This document shows positions 23,246-34,845 of a DNA stretch of 64,000 bases, one piece after another. The notes under the pieces are model-generated. The model saw only the letters and a program-made list of their open reading frames with translations, searched no databases and had not been told where the DNA came from. Numbering within the stretch: position 1 is the stretch's first letter; the number at the start of each line of letters is the position of its first letter. The position numbers were made by a program, and so were the translations under genes. Origin of the DNA: Onchidella celtica (Eukaryota > Mollusca > Gastropoda > Systellommatophora > Onchidiidae); the NCBI GenBank assembly GCA_963931925.1, contig OZ007569.1, positions 25,106,662-25,170,661 of the forward strand, read 5' to 3'.

Positions 23246-23745
23246 GCATGTCGGGCCGCGGGCCAGGAATCTCCCTGAGGGGAAAGGGGAGGGTGGAAGG
23301 GGGAGGGGGGGGGAGTGCCATCTTAATCATCACTATCACGTGCTGTTACCATGCCCTTATATGGAAGTTGCAAGGTGTGCGCTCAACTCGGCCCCTGCAT
23401 GAGACTAAGAAAGGGACAACCAGTCGGTCCCTCCGGAGTGGAATGAAGGAAAGCGTCAGCGAATGGCCGTTTGAATGAAACCTGATTTTCGCGTGTGTGA
23501 CTCACGAAATCACGTGAGGGCTTTACTTCAGTTTCGCACATGCACGTGCTTTTGGAGCCGAGCGCGAGATGTCAGGTGAGGCACAATAGAAGCAGGAGGA
23601 GAGCACTCCAAGGAGACGTTTGTGTGGCACGAGCGCTCAGCCAATCAGTGCACGCGTCACGCTAAACCCTCTCGCGCTGTCCCCGTTACCTTTTGACTGA
23701 GGCGACAGCTTTACCTTTGGCTGCTTCGGCGACAGGGGCGTCGCA
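23246..23745 (+). promoter_or_regulatory. GC-rich patch with E-boxes and a CCAAT box
   Basis: Three CACGTG palindromes (23337-23342, 23511-23516, 23543-23548) and an AGCCAATCAG box (23639-23648) lie in DNA richer in CpG than its surroundings. ATGTCAG followed by GTGAG at 23569-23580 has the form of a tiny first coding exon with a splice donor. This is suggestive only: no downstream exon is visible and the direction of transcription is uncertain. Confidence 0.25.
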
Positions 23746-23882
23746 CGGCATTTTTTGGCGGAAGCGGGGGTTTCTTTTTGCAGTACAGCTCTAATTATTG
23801 TCATTCCATATTACGGACGGTACATGTATTACCAACTCAGTCATGATGTTTGCTTATCTGATCCCAAAAAGAAACTTCTCTC

Positions 23883-24156
23883 GGTGCAGGCATGTTGGAA
23901 TTTTTCTCATATTTTCATGTCCCTGATCCTATGGTAGGTAGGATCGAGCACCTAGACATCGGATAAGGACGAAAAATTCGGAGGGCCCGTGTGCACATTG
24001 CGCACGCTAAAGATACCTTGGCAGTTGGAAATCGTGAAGAGCAGGCCATACACGGCCGCTGCCGGGGCAAAATGCCAAAAAACGAATCCCTATCACAACA
24101 AGAAAAGTGAGGTGTAAATGCCAAGGGCAGCGAACCGCCTAAACTAAAGACCAAAA
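23883..24156 (+). mobile_element. tRNA-derived SINE, 5'-truncated, type A tail
   Basis: It starts within the GTGCAGGCATGTTGGAA segment, without the A and B boxes. It continues through the GGATAAGGACGAAAAATTCG body to the type A tail AGTGAGGTGTAAATGCCAAG...AACCGCC. Confidence 0.8.
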
Positions 24157-24439
24157 CACGGTCGATTTTGATTGTTAACATCTCAAGTGGCTGTCCACCC
24201 CACGTACTGGCGTTTCAACCATGGGTTTGATGGTTTTGAATTCTGACTACTTTATCATTGCTCGTTGGTAAGATCTATATTTTCTCACAGAGTGTCGTAT
24301 CAACATCTTTATTAATTTTGAGGTTATAGGCAGAAACGTTGTTTTTATCAGATCCAAGATTAACAAAAGTGACTAAAACGTTGAAACACTGCCTTGTTAA
24401 ATGAAATGAAAGAAGAATTCTTAATGCACCGGTATGTGT

Positions 24440-24600
24440 CTGAATTTGAGTTTGCATTTGGGCAAAGTATGTCGACCCAATAACGGTCACATTGTGCCAG
24501 AAAAAAGCAAGAGACAGAACATAACTGAACCATAGGACAGAAGGAGTGCAAGATAGACGACGGAAATGTTCCCACCAATGTCTCCGCCCATGCCTGGCGG
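24440..24600 (+). repeat. Dispersed repeat family C, copy 4
   Basis: GAATTTGAGTTTGCATTTGG, GTCGACCCAATAACGGTCAC, ATTGTGCCAGAAAAAAGCAA and an ACAGAAGGAG...CCACCAATGTCTCC segment appear in family order. Confidence 0.65.
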
Positions 24601-25860
24601 AAGTGAGAGACCAGGAATTACATGGCCAACTTATTGCTCGTGACTAATTCTGCCAAGATAAAGAACCGGGAAGGGGCAGGGAGGGGATGGAAAAATGATC
24701 TGAATGAGCTCTAAGCTCCGCTAATGACACCTTCCCACAGACAGAAGCAAAGGTGGGCATTGAATGGGAGAAATAATGTTCTCGGTGTAAATGTGGTTAA
24801 ATAGGCCTTGAATTGAGTGTAAACTGAGTACATTCAGCTTGGTAAACCATTACGAACGGAACTCACGCGTTATTGTGCGGCTTTTTAATCCTGCTTTTCA
24901 GGAAATCATTCCACATTATGATCGTACCTTCGCTTCAAGCCCCCCCCCCCCCTTCCTCAAACTTTCCCCCAAATACGGCATCTTATACAGGAGAAAATTC
25001 TCCATTATATAATTATATTTGCAATGAAAGTGGTCTGTTGCTATGGGACAGTAGTCTCTAATTGCAAAGCCAAATAGAAAAAAATACTCAGGTGTTCTCT
25101 AGTCATCTATACCTTACTGTGTCCTTTACGGTCCTCTAACAATTGCTTGCACAGTGGGACATGGCAAATTAGAAAAAAACAAAGGAAAAAGTTGTAAAGC
25201 CTCAGCTTAGAAACAAACAATAAAGAAACGCTACAATAAATGATAAAAGAATTAGAAATGGAACGCAAAAAACCCCACAAAAAACCGTACGTTTCCTGTC
25301 ACAAAACACCTTTCTCGGGGGACAAAAATTAGCACATTATCCATGGTATTTTCAAATATCAATAAGAGATCTATAATATGGATAATTATACTTGAAGACC
25401 TTTCGATAATAGCCTACATTCCACAGCGATCACATAATAATAATTACAATAACGATAATAATAAATAGTAATAGCAATGAAACAAACCCACTGGTGTCGT
25501 TTTTTTTTTTTTTGCAGCTTCGCGTTAAAAAATCATCGAGGAAACAGAAACAAACAAACAAACAAAACTGAACAGGGACAGTAAAATGGAATGAAGTTGT
25601 GAAAGCAAAGCAAAATATGAAGAAAAAAAAAATGAACAAATGAAGACACCAAATTATTTAGACTTTTTCAAACAAAATTATTGTAATTTTGTGCATGTTA
25701 AGCGTTCATGGCTGACACAGACTGATCAAGACACAAGACTCGACACTGCAGAAATCCGCAAACACATTCAGTCTTACACAGAGACACGAGACACAAAGCT
25801 TGTCAATGAACGTTCTACCGGCGTGATACTAATAGCTTACTATTACAATGTCTGAAAATT
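24601..25860. other. No gene recognised
   Basis: AT-rich DNA with a poly-C run near 24941 and short ATA/AAC runs. No exon is recognised. Confidence 0.4.
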
Positions 25861-25865
25861 TTCAT

Positions 25866-26010
25866 TAAAATAAATAGATAGATAAGTAAATAAACAAATA
25901 AACAGATAAATAGATAGATAAGTAAATAAATAAATAAACAGATAAATAGATAGATAAGTAAATAAATAAATAAACAGATAAATATAGTTATAATAAATAA
26001 ATAAATAAAA
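25866..26010. repeat. AAAT/GATA compound tandem repeat
   Basis: Blocks of ATAGATAGATAAGTAAATAA followed by ATAAACAGATAA recur about three times with a period near 40 bp, then run into (AAAT)n. Confidence 0.85.
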
Positions 26011-26949
26011 TCAGAACGAAGACAGGAAAACCGGATTTACTTCAAAGAGTAACGGAAACACAAAGGTGAAAACTCAGACAAATATTAATAATAAAACAGA
26101 GAGACAGGGAGAGAAAGGGATAGAGAAAAAAAAAAGCGAAGAAAGAAGTCCTTCCAATCTTTTGGCGGTTTGTTTATTCCTCAAAGACCCTTTGTTCCGG
26201 CGGTCGTGAGTGAGTGAGTGAGTCAATGACTCACCTTCACCAGGTGCTCGTGCTAAGACTCTACACCTCCTCCTCCCTCGCCCCCCCCCCCCGCCCGGCC
26301 CCACCCGACTCCACACCCCATCCAAGTCCTTATTATCTTCCCTCCCCTCCCCTACCGCCTGCCTCCTCTGCACGTCTTTGAACCCGCCCCTATATATTAT
26401 GATGTGTATTAAAAATCTGGACCGGTGAGCTGGAAACTGAATGAAAGGGGGGAAAAAAGAAGAATTAAAAAACAAAAAGGAGGATGATGAAAGAGGGAAG
26501 AAGAAAGAGAATAAGAGGTAAAAAGTCCCACCATCTTCACACAACAGCACTTAAAGTCGAGACGAATCGGCCAGTCTTTTTTAAATGCTGAATTAAAAAA
26601 ACAACAACAACAACCAGCATTCAAAACCAGGAAATCCAAGGAAGGTTTAGTTGCACTTTTAGATCATTTAATTCTTTTTTTTTTTTTTTTCTCACTTTTT
26701 CTAATCCTCTCTACTTCCTTTCATTAACACTTTGGCCACAGAGTTTTTTAACTCCACGGAAGTGAGAATCCGTCAACATGACGCACGCTGATCTCGTGAA
26801 GGGTTAAAAGGCACCGGGGGGTTGAAATTTTATGGGATAAGACGGTGCATGGGGGGTTCAAATAAATAAATAAATAAAATAAGTAGCCTAAATAAATAAA
26901 TAAATATCCAGTGAAGGACACCAGTATCATACACTGAACTTGCGTCCGG
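26011..26949. other. No gene recognised
   Basis: Contains A/G-rich and C-rich patches (C-run near 26280), a short GAGT repeat at about 26208-26223, a T-run near 26674, and AAAT repeats near 26860-26905. Reading frames here are compositional. Confidence 0.35.
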
Positions 26950-27012
26950 TTCAAATTTGAATTTGAGTTTAAGGGCACATCGGCGAGATAACGGCCACTT
27001 TGCCTCCTTCTT
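26950..27012 (+). repeat. Dispersed repeat family E, short fragment
   Basis: TTGAATTTGAGTTTAAGGGC, GAGATAACGGCCACTTTGCC match the start of the family E copies. Confidence 0.45.
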
Positions 27013-27769
27013 CTTCATTTTGTGTGTGTGTGGAGAGGGGGGGGACACCTTACTGTAGCTTGAATGTCGTTTCAAATAAAGCAAGACAAAATACAAAGAG
27101 TCAAACACCCCAAATAAACATTTTTTAAAATTGAAAATAACGAACGAAAAAAAAAATTACTTTGCGTATGAAATTTTCATATTACCATTTTTCTAGGAAC
27201 TCCAGTGCAGTATCATGTACTATCTCACCAATTTATTGATGGTAGAAAGAAAAAGACAGACGGAAAGAAGGAAAAGAAAGAAGAAAGACATAAAGAAACT
27301 AAAGGAAAGGAGAGGAAAGATGATGGAAATGGAAAAGAAGAAACATCAGAATGAAAACGGAGAGAAAGAATAAACAAAAAAGGAAGACACACATACCAGT
27401 TATTGCACCTCTGTGCACTCGTGTGTCCATGTTTGTCAGCTTCTCTACTTGGGAGCTTTTTCTTCTACATTTGAATTCGCATACATACACAGAGTGCCTC
27501 GGTCGTAACTTCTCTTCTCCAAATCAAACTCCTGTGCGCCCGCAAACCTGTTCATCCGTCTGTCCGACTGTCTAATACAAGCCACCCCCCCCCACCCCTT
27601 CACTCATTAGTGAGAGGTTAACTTTTACAAACAAACCAAAAATGTCCCATCCCCAACCAGCCATTCTCTTTCCTTCAATATTTCAGACAAAAAGACACTT
27701 AGATAAATTAACTCTGATCAAGTTCAGAGCAACATCCTGCGTTTACCTAAACACACACACACACATACA
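27013..27769. other. No gene recognised
   Basis: A/G-rich sequence at about 27240-27370, otherwise mixed. No exon is recognised. Confidence 0.35.
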
Positions 27770-27906
27770 AAAAAGAGAGTGAGAGAGAGGGAGGGAGAGA
27801 GAGAGGGAGAGAGATAGAGCGAGGGAGAGAGAGTGAGAAGGGAGAGAGCGAGAGAAAGAGAGAGAGAGAGGGAGAGAGAGAGAGAGGGAGAGAGCGAGAG
27901 GGAGAG

Positions 27907-27967
<61 letters not shown>
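27770..27967. repeat. GA microsatellite
   Basis: (GA)n with GGGA and GCGA interruptions. An L/S-rich minus-strand frame over it is compositional. Confidence 0.9.
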
Positions 27968-27969
<2 letters not shown>

Positions 27970-28039
27970 CAAGATTCTTTGATTCCACTTTACTTAGAGT
28001 GAACAAAAAACAAACTCTGTCTAACACGAAAAACGAAAC

Positions 28040-28492
28040 CAAATTATCGGAAACGTTTCCACGAAATGAGTCCGCAACGCAGCATCAGATTTAAAAATAG
28101 CATCGATGACTCGCCAGCACTAAATCCCGTCCGACACAATTTAAATACAACAAAAATCCGCAAGGAAATATTGTGGGGAAAAAGGTTTGAAACGCCAAGG
28201 AACAAAGCGAGGGGCTATCACAATAAACATGACTCGAACATGACTAAAGACCCCCCATAAAAACACGGACAACAGCCGATTGTCTTGAAATTAATTCGGA
28301 CCATTAAAGCCTTGATGGACAGCGATGGGGCAGGAGTGTGGTCTTAGAGCCCTGTCTCTTTGCACTGTGCGATGTGAAAATTCTTGGGAAAATCATGCGG
28401 CCCTTTGATACGAGTTCTGAGTTTTCGTTTAATGGATCATGGAGTGGTAGTTCGATAACTGATAAATAGCGCACTGGACGGTTCACGGACGG
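28040..28492. other. Low-repeat segment, no gene recognised
   Basis: Balanced composition without simple repeats or members of the dispersed families. Unassigned. Confidence 0.3.
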
Positions 28493-28720
28493 GAGTTTGA
28501 GTTTGGGTTTAACGGTCGGTTCGCACGATAACGGCCACTTTGCGCCCTTCAGGATTTTCTCGTTATCTCTCTTTGGGTTAGTTTCCAGCTTTCACTACTT
28601 TCAGATTCCAATAAATTTTAATAAAATCAAATAAAAGTGGATTTCAAAATCTAACGGGAAAAGGGCCGTGCTGTGAAGTATGTCTGTATGAAGTTTGTAA
28701 ATATGATAAAAATCACATCA
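28493..28720 (+). repeat. Dispersed repeat family E, copy 2
   Basis: GAGTTTGAGTTTGGGTTTAA, GCACGATAACGGCCACTTTG, CGTTATCTCTCTTTGGGTTA, AAATCAAATAAAAGTGGA and GTGAAGTATGTCTGTATGAA run in the same order as at 38308-38522. Confidence 0.7.
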
Positions 28721-28869
28721 TTAATAGGTGCGAAATAGACTAGACTACATCAGTGAGTTATCTATTCAAATGAAAAATGTGAGAAGGCAAGAAAAAAAGT
28801 TAAGAAAGACGCAGTATTTAAAATGGCATTTTGAATCTATACTGGGCACATTCGAGATAGTACAGCTTG

Positions 28870-29283
28870 GAGTATGAATCTGAATTTGGAGAGAGCACGC
28901 CGACACAATAATGGTCAGATTGTGCCCAGGAAAAAGTAAGACGATTTTATGATAGAGTAATAGGACACAAGGAGACCATACCAGAATCGTCCACCAATCA
29001 TCCACCAGATAGCAGAGCTGCTGTTTTCTGTAAAGCGAAGAACATTGTTTTCTCCGTGGAATGAAAAATGATGGCATAATTAAAAATCACGCCGACACAA
29101 TAACGGCCACATTGTCCCCAGGAAAAACCAAGACGATTTTATGATAGAATAATAGGACCCTACAGGAGACCTTACTAGAAGGCCAACCAACCGTCCACCA
29201 GATAGCAGAGCAGTTTTCTGTACAGCAAAGGACATCGTTTTGTCCCTGGAATGAAAACTGATGGCATAATTAACGATCAGCCT
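28870..29283 (+). repeat. Family C copies 5 and 6 as a 192-bp tandem duplication
   Basis: The first unit begins CGACACAATAATGGTCAGAT at 28901. The second begins CGACACAATAACGGCCACAT at 29093. Both contain AAGACGATTTTATGATAGA, a GGAGACC block, CCACCAGATAGCAGAGC and TGATGGCATAATTAA. The units differ by roughly 15% by eye, so the duplication is not recent. Confidence 0.75.
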
Positions 29284-30179
29284 TGCTGTACATTAGAAAC
29301 CCAGAAGCAATATTATCTGTCTGTTCTGGCAAAAGAAATGACGTGGAAATGGCCGAAGACACAGCTCTGACCAACATTCGGAAGTTACTGGAGCTGAAAT
29401 TAGCAGGTGAAAAAAAAAGAATGAAGATAGATGTAGACGACGGGAAACATTAAAGGAAAAAACATTAAGACGAAAACAGACAACAAATTGAAGTTTCCAC
29501 GTATGATAAACTGACATAACACTATATAACTCCCTGAGAATTTATAATTAAATGGGACTTAATATCACATTAATTTCCTAACTTGTTTTCTCCTATCTAA
29601 CATGTTCATTCATTGTCAGGTTGACAGTCCTGAGCCTGCTCGGTGCAGACAACGCAAATGCCGCAGGTTGACATTGGAAGTGGGGCGTGCATGTCTTGTA
29701 TTCTCTACACCGGGCGGTCGGCCATTTCAAGCCCGTTCGACTGGGGGCCATTATTTCTCCTGCACGTCGATTTGAAGCCCATTTGACTCGGCCGCTGTCC
29801 AAATGGCCCATCATAACAACCGATGACCTGGCCAAACAAACCACAATAATCCTTCTTCAAACAGAACAGGAAATGTGGTCAGGTTTCATTGGATGCTACG
29901 GTGACTGTCCGTCCACACGCTGGAAGTGTCCACCATAACTTGATCAGTCTGCCGGTTTGGCCATTTCATTAATTGGATTTTGGCCCGGCATTTATTTTGA
30001 TCCTACTTAATTAAGCTTGGTCAACCGGAGGGGGAAAAATCTGGGACTTGGGGGCTTTAGCCTTTTCCGTCCATAAACACTTCCGTGGAAACTGTCAAAC
30101 CACGGATTCCGTCAATTAGTTGGAAGTTAAGAAGATATAGAAAGTAGGATAAGAGAATTAGGCATGACGAGAAAGATGA
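29284..30179. other. Low-repeat segment, no gene recognised
   Basis: Mostly free of simple repeats. The 29600-30120 part has balanced composition and motifs such as AAACCACAA, TTCATTAATTGG and ACTTAATTAAGC. No reading frame looks like an exon with splice signals that I would trust. Confidence 0.25.
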
Positions 30180-30306
30180 TGATTGAGAGAGAGAAAGAAA
30201 GAAAGCGAGAGATAGAAAGAGGGAGATAGAGATAGAGAAAGAGGGAGAGAAAGAAATAGACAGAGAGAGGAGAGAAAGACAGAAAGAGAGAGAGAGAGAG
30301 AAACAC

Positions 30307-30337
<31 letters not shown>

Positions 30338-30402
30338 AAGACAGACAGAGAGAGAGAGAAAGAAAGAGAGAGAAAGAAAGAGAGAGATAAAGACAGAGAG
30401 AA

Positions 30403-30433
<31 letters not shown>

Positions 30434-30442
30434 AAAAAAGAA

Positions 30443-30510
<68 letters not shown>
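30180..30510. repeat. GA/GAAA/GACA microsatellite
   Basis: About 330 bp of AG-rich repeats ending in a pure (GA)n run of about 50 bp. The minus-strand L/S-rich frames are compositional. Confidence 0.9.
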
Positions 30511-30512
<2 letters not shown>

Positions 30513-31399
30513 CGCTGGGCGCTAATGCGATTTCCAGGGTCACCAATAACACAACAAAGAAAAATCAGACTTGAAATGGAACAGCTGAAAAGAAGACACT
30601 GAACAGAAAAATAATTACCCAAATCTAAAAAAAAACACTGCATAAAAGACGCTAATAGAATGGAAAGTGAAAGTTTCAAGAGGGATAAATTCATCGACAA
30701 ATCAAAAGACACATAATCTGACCCAAATTATCCACAAAAGATACCTCTCAATGACAACTTCCAAACAGCCCACACAGTTTCAGTTATTCATAATTTAAAA
30801 CAATCTTCTGTGGTAAAAAATGTGAACAAAAGAAAAGGATAATTATGCAGTAGGGTGCTAGCAGATGTAGGTAGGAAAACAAATATACGTGTATGTGCAT
30901 GCAGAAGGACTCGATTTTTATTTCATTTTCCAAGCTGATGTAGTGACCCAGCTGTTAATGTTAGACCGGTTGACCCAGGAGTGAGACACCCCAAGTTTCA
31001 GCTCTGGCTCTAAAGAGAGGATTGAACTTGACAAATTTCTCTCGGGTTAAATAATTAATGCAAAACTAATTAATTCCAGTTAAATAATTATGCACAAATT
31101 AATGTGACTTAACAGATTATTAAAACGTGTCGATAAATTATTAGAAAGTGTTTCCAGACTTCATTTGACAGGAGAATAGACACAGAAATGCCAGGCCAAA
31201 ATGCAGGAACAAACACTGTAGTGATACAACAACAGTGACTTATGCTTCCTCCCCCCTCCCCCACCACCCCCCCGCACTCCCTCAGCACGGGGCCACTGGT
31301 AAACTACGTAAATTAGATTTTGCGATTTCTAACCCCCCCCCCCCCCCCCACCACTCCTTTCCTCACCCACTTATGCTTTTCATATGCTTGGCCTCAACC
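30511..31399. other. No gene; AT-rich homeodomain-like motif cluster at 31040-31150
   Basis: TAAATAATTAATGC, AACTAATTAATTCC, TAAATAATTATGCAC and AAATTAATGTGAC lie within about 100 bp. The flanking sequence is ordinary. C-runs occur near 31325-31345. Confidence 0.3.
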
Positions 31400-31790
31400 C
31401 ACCCCTCCCTCCTTGTACGAGTGTTAGGCCATTACAATGGTGAATGTCCATGTCGATAAAACCTTGATGTTTTATAACTTTAAGAGGCATTTGGCATAGA
31501 CTACATGTATTAAAAATTTGTCTGTTTCATGAGATACATAGCCTACATTCGGTGACTTATAATCCTACAGCTCATTTTCTAGAACAAAAAAATATAAATA
31601 AAACCAGATTTCTTAAATTTATTACCAGAGTTGAAAAGCGGGTGTACCCTCCCTAGTATTTCTCCCCCTCCCAATGTATACTTTTCATACATTGTGTGCA
31701 CCCCTCCTCCTCCCCCCCCCCCACTCCCCCCCCCCTCCACCTCCCGTCTCAGCGTACGTACTTTATGGATGACCCTCTACCTCAAATTTG
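31400..31790. repeat. Dispersed repeat family F, candidate copy
   Basis: It starts TTGTACGAGTGTTAGGCC, has an AT-rich middle and C-runs, and ends AGCGTACGTACTTTATGGAT. The end matches the 45.2-kb copy (ACTTTATGGATGGCCC). Confidence 0.4.
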
Positions 31791-32468
31791 CCCTGAATGA
31801 CCCGCACCAACCAGTTTGCTCACCCGCCACCCACATCTCATACCAATACACCCCAAGATAAAAATATACAGGTAAAGTATTGAATACTCCCACACTACAC
31901 TCTTTGGTGTTCTGCGCTTTTTTTGTTTTTTTTTGTTTTTTTTTGTACAGCGGTCACTTAAAACCTTCCAAGCATCCATTCAGCACTGTGTGAATTTCCC
32001 GTTCTGTTCATTTCTCAGGGATTCATCCTGCCTCTCTCAGTCTCACCGTGGGTCGGCTTCCCCTTGTTTTGTTTAACACCTGAGGAAATCTGTCTCCTGG
32101 GAGGGTCAAAGCGAGTCATTGGGTCATTCCACCACTGCGGAAGAATTTCCGGCGGTGTCAGACAAAGAACGGGGCCCCGGATTGAGATGGCAAAGGCGGG
32201 CGGGGGGGGGGGGGGAGACAAAATATTTTATCGTCTCCAGATGTCCTGAGGCGGGCGGGGTTGGGGGTGAGGGATGAGGGGGGGGGAAGGGGGGAATAAA
32301 AATTTTGACGCTCGCTCACCCAGTTTCTTGGTGGGATGTTTGGGTGAGGTTTTGAGGAGGGGAGGATATGGGAATAAGAGATGGAGAAATGAGCATGGCA
32401 ACTGAGTCGTGCAGACAGATGGAATAGAGTTACATTAATGCACACACACATAAACACACACACACGCC

Positions 32469-32472
<4 letters not shown>
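31791..32472. other. No gene recognised
   Basis: T-runs near 31918-31943 and G-runs near 32200 and 32281. The 32000-32160 part has balanced composition. No exon is recognised. Confidence 0.35.
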
Positions 32473-32516
<44 letters not shown>

Positions 32517-32698
32517 AAGGGAGTGAGGGGGAGAAAAATGGGAAGGGAGGGAAAGGGAGAAATAAAGAAGGGAGAGGAAGAGAGAGAAATACAGAGATGA
32601 AGAGAGAAAGGGAGAGACGGAGAGAGAGATTAGTGAAAAAGAGAGAAAGAGAATGAAACGAAAGAGAGGGAGAGAGAGAGAGAGAGAGGGGGGGGGGT
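32473..32698. repeat. GA microsatellite
   Basis: Pure (GA)n at 32474-32510, then irregular AG-rich repeats ending in a G-run. Confidence 0.9.
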
Positions 32699-33920
32699 TA
32701 TAGTACTAGAAATATTTGCAGTCGATTTAAAACCTGAAACAGGACGAATGCTAATCAAAGAACTAACAAGACAATTTCAACACCAATCAGACAAACTTAT
32801 GATCCAGCAGCTACCACTAGTACCACTTGCAACAACGGCAGCAAACATCTTAACAACGAAAAGTTTTACAATGCAAACTTGTCAAGCCTCACGCCAAGCT
32901 GTTTCCAGTTTCCATTCATCAGAGACGCTTTCAAAATACAAGCAGCGCAATAATTTTCAATGTTTATCGTTGTTGTTTTTTTTTTCATAATTATTTTTTG
33001 AGGTTTGTATCAGGTTGCATGCAAGGGCGCGTTTGTTGCGGTACCAGATTGGAGGGTGGGGATGGTGACGGGGTGGGGTATTGGGGGGGGGGTGGTGGTT
33101 GGCATGGGAGAGAATGAAGATGTGGTTTGGGACGACGACGGGGGGCTGGGAGGCGGGGGAAAGACAAGGAAGAGAATAGATCGAGGGTTACCAACCTTTG
33201 GACAAAATCCAGCCTTTTACATAGTTACGATTTTTTGTGCCGCACAAAATAAAGAGACAGGTTTTCATCGTGTAAAATTGAAAAGTATGATGACCGGAAA
33301 TTTCGTTCTTCGCTTCTCTTTACACATTGCTGGTCGGAAATCAACTTTAACACATTTGCGTATTCTGCAAAGAATTCTGGTGTAACAATAAGCTCAATCA
33401 GTCAAGTTATTCTTCAGACGCAAACAATGGCATGCTTTTATAATTACAGTCTTGACAAAATACTATAAAACCCACAGAAATTCTGTGCAGTCGCAGCAAA
33501 GTTTGAAGCAATGTCAAAATAATGGCAAAATTTCCCTCTTCCTAGATCCTCTGCGTTTTCTGCATCGTTTCTGTACGGTATTATGTTTTACTTCAGACTT
33601 TACAACATACAAACTTTTTCTGTTTGAAATAATACAGAAACGATTCAATAAAAAGTAAAAGAAGAAGTCTTCCCTTTTCCTTTAGTTGGCGTTTCACTGC
33701 ATTGTTCTGTATTATTTCTTGCGCGAGGCTTTGTTAGGTACAACTGTTTCTTATTGCCATATTTTGACTTGACTCTCATAATAATATAATAATAGTCTAA
33801 ATGGTCGGCAATCTTATTTCACGTGCACATGCCAGATTTCAGACAGGTTTTTTCGGTGGTTTTCGAGCCAATTGTTAACAAAGGAGTTTTCTTGTATTTT
33901 TTTTTTTTTATATTATATAT
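32699..33920. other. No gene recognised
   Basis: Mixed DNA with a G-rich patch at 33050-33165. No supported exon. Confidence 0.4.
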
Positions 33921-34000
33921 AACTAGCTGAGTTACCCGGCCTTGCCCGGGAGAAATATGTTTATTAATTTCAGTTTTGAGTGATTATGATGGATCTGTTT
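33921..34000 (+). repeat. Dispersed repeat family G, 5' fragment
   Basis: AACTAGCTGAGTTACCCGGC, GAAATATGTTTATTAATTTC and AGTTTTGAGTGA match the fragment at 18724. Confidence 0.5.
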
Positions 34001-34616
34001 CAGCCCGCCTGTACATTTAGATTTATTTTTTGTTGTTGTTGTTGTAGTTTTATTTTCAGGTAAGTCTTACTGCACCCCCTTTGCGCGTTGATGTCCTACG
34101 CACCTGTCAGTATTCACGAGATGGCAATAATTTGGGCATTGGGCAGTGTATTTAATATTGGACACATTGATGCAAGAAGTGGTAACGTATGTGTTCATGG
34201 AAAAGAAAGGGGGGGGGGCGGGGCGGGCGAAATTAGCGACACAAAGCAATCTCAAAGAAAGAAAAAAAATCATTTCACAACCATTTAAATGCCAAGCACA
34301 CATTTCCATATCATAACTGTTTTGTTGACAGTACTTAATGATGTTTGGTACATTTCGAGTGGTGATACGTTCCTAAATATTGTCATTTGAACTTGTAAAA
34401 TAAACAAAATTTCTAAGAATTCTTTCTTAAAATCATTATCTGTATTCTTGTATTTTTTTTTTGCATTATTCAGAGAATTTCCCCATTTAAATTCAGTCTT
34501 CAAATCTAAAAAAACAACAATAACAACAAACGTTTTGCAAGTAAAATTTCAGGCAGATCCGAGATGCATGAGCGGTGGTAGATCTTGTCAAAAATCCCGA
34601 AATTAATTTTTTTTAT
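34001..34616. other. No gene recognised
   Basis: AT-rich with a G-run near 34210. No exon or RNA gene is recognised. Confidence 0.35.
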
Positions 34617-34674
34617 TACTAGATGAAGTTCCTGGCATTATCCGGGATAAGCCTGTGAACCCACTGTTCCCTCC

Positions 34675-34709
<35 letters not shown>

Positions 34710-34845
34710 TCTCGCGCTCTCTCTCTTTGGTCTACAAAGCATCCCATACTTTACAGTCTTACTACAGATTCCATGCGCTCCTGAGCACTACTCACTCATC
34801 TGTGATAGAGAAATTGTACGCACGGAAGTGAACGCAATATCGTTT
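34617..34845 (+). repeat. Repeat with internal CT microsatellite, copy 1 (family G-like)
   Basis: It starts ACTAGATGAAGTTCCTGGCA and has a CT run at 34672-34726. TGGTCTACAAAGCATCCCAT, CTACAGATTCCATG and TACGCACGGAAGTGAACGC follow. The inverse segment 44635-44826 has the same order, including the CT run at the same place. Confidence 0.7.

Noticed and set aside
29593..29938. Frames of about 83 codons on both strands in low-repeat DNA
   Set aside because: No domain recognised and no convincing splice sites; kept only as unassigned low-repeat sequence.
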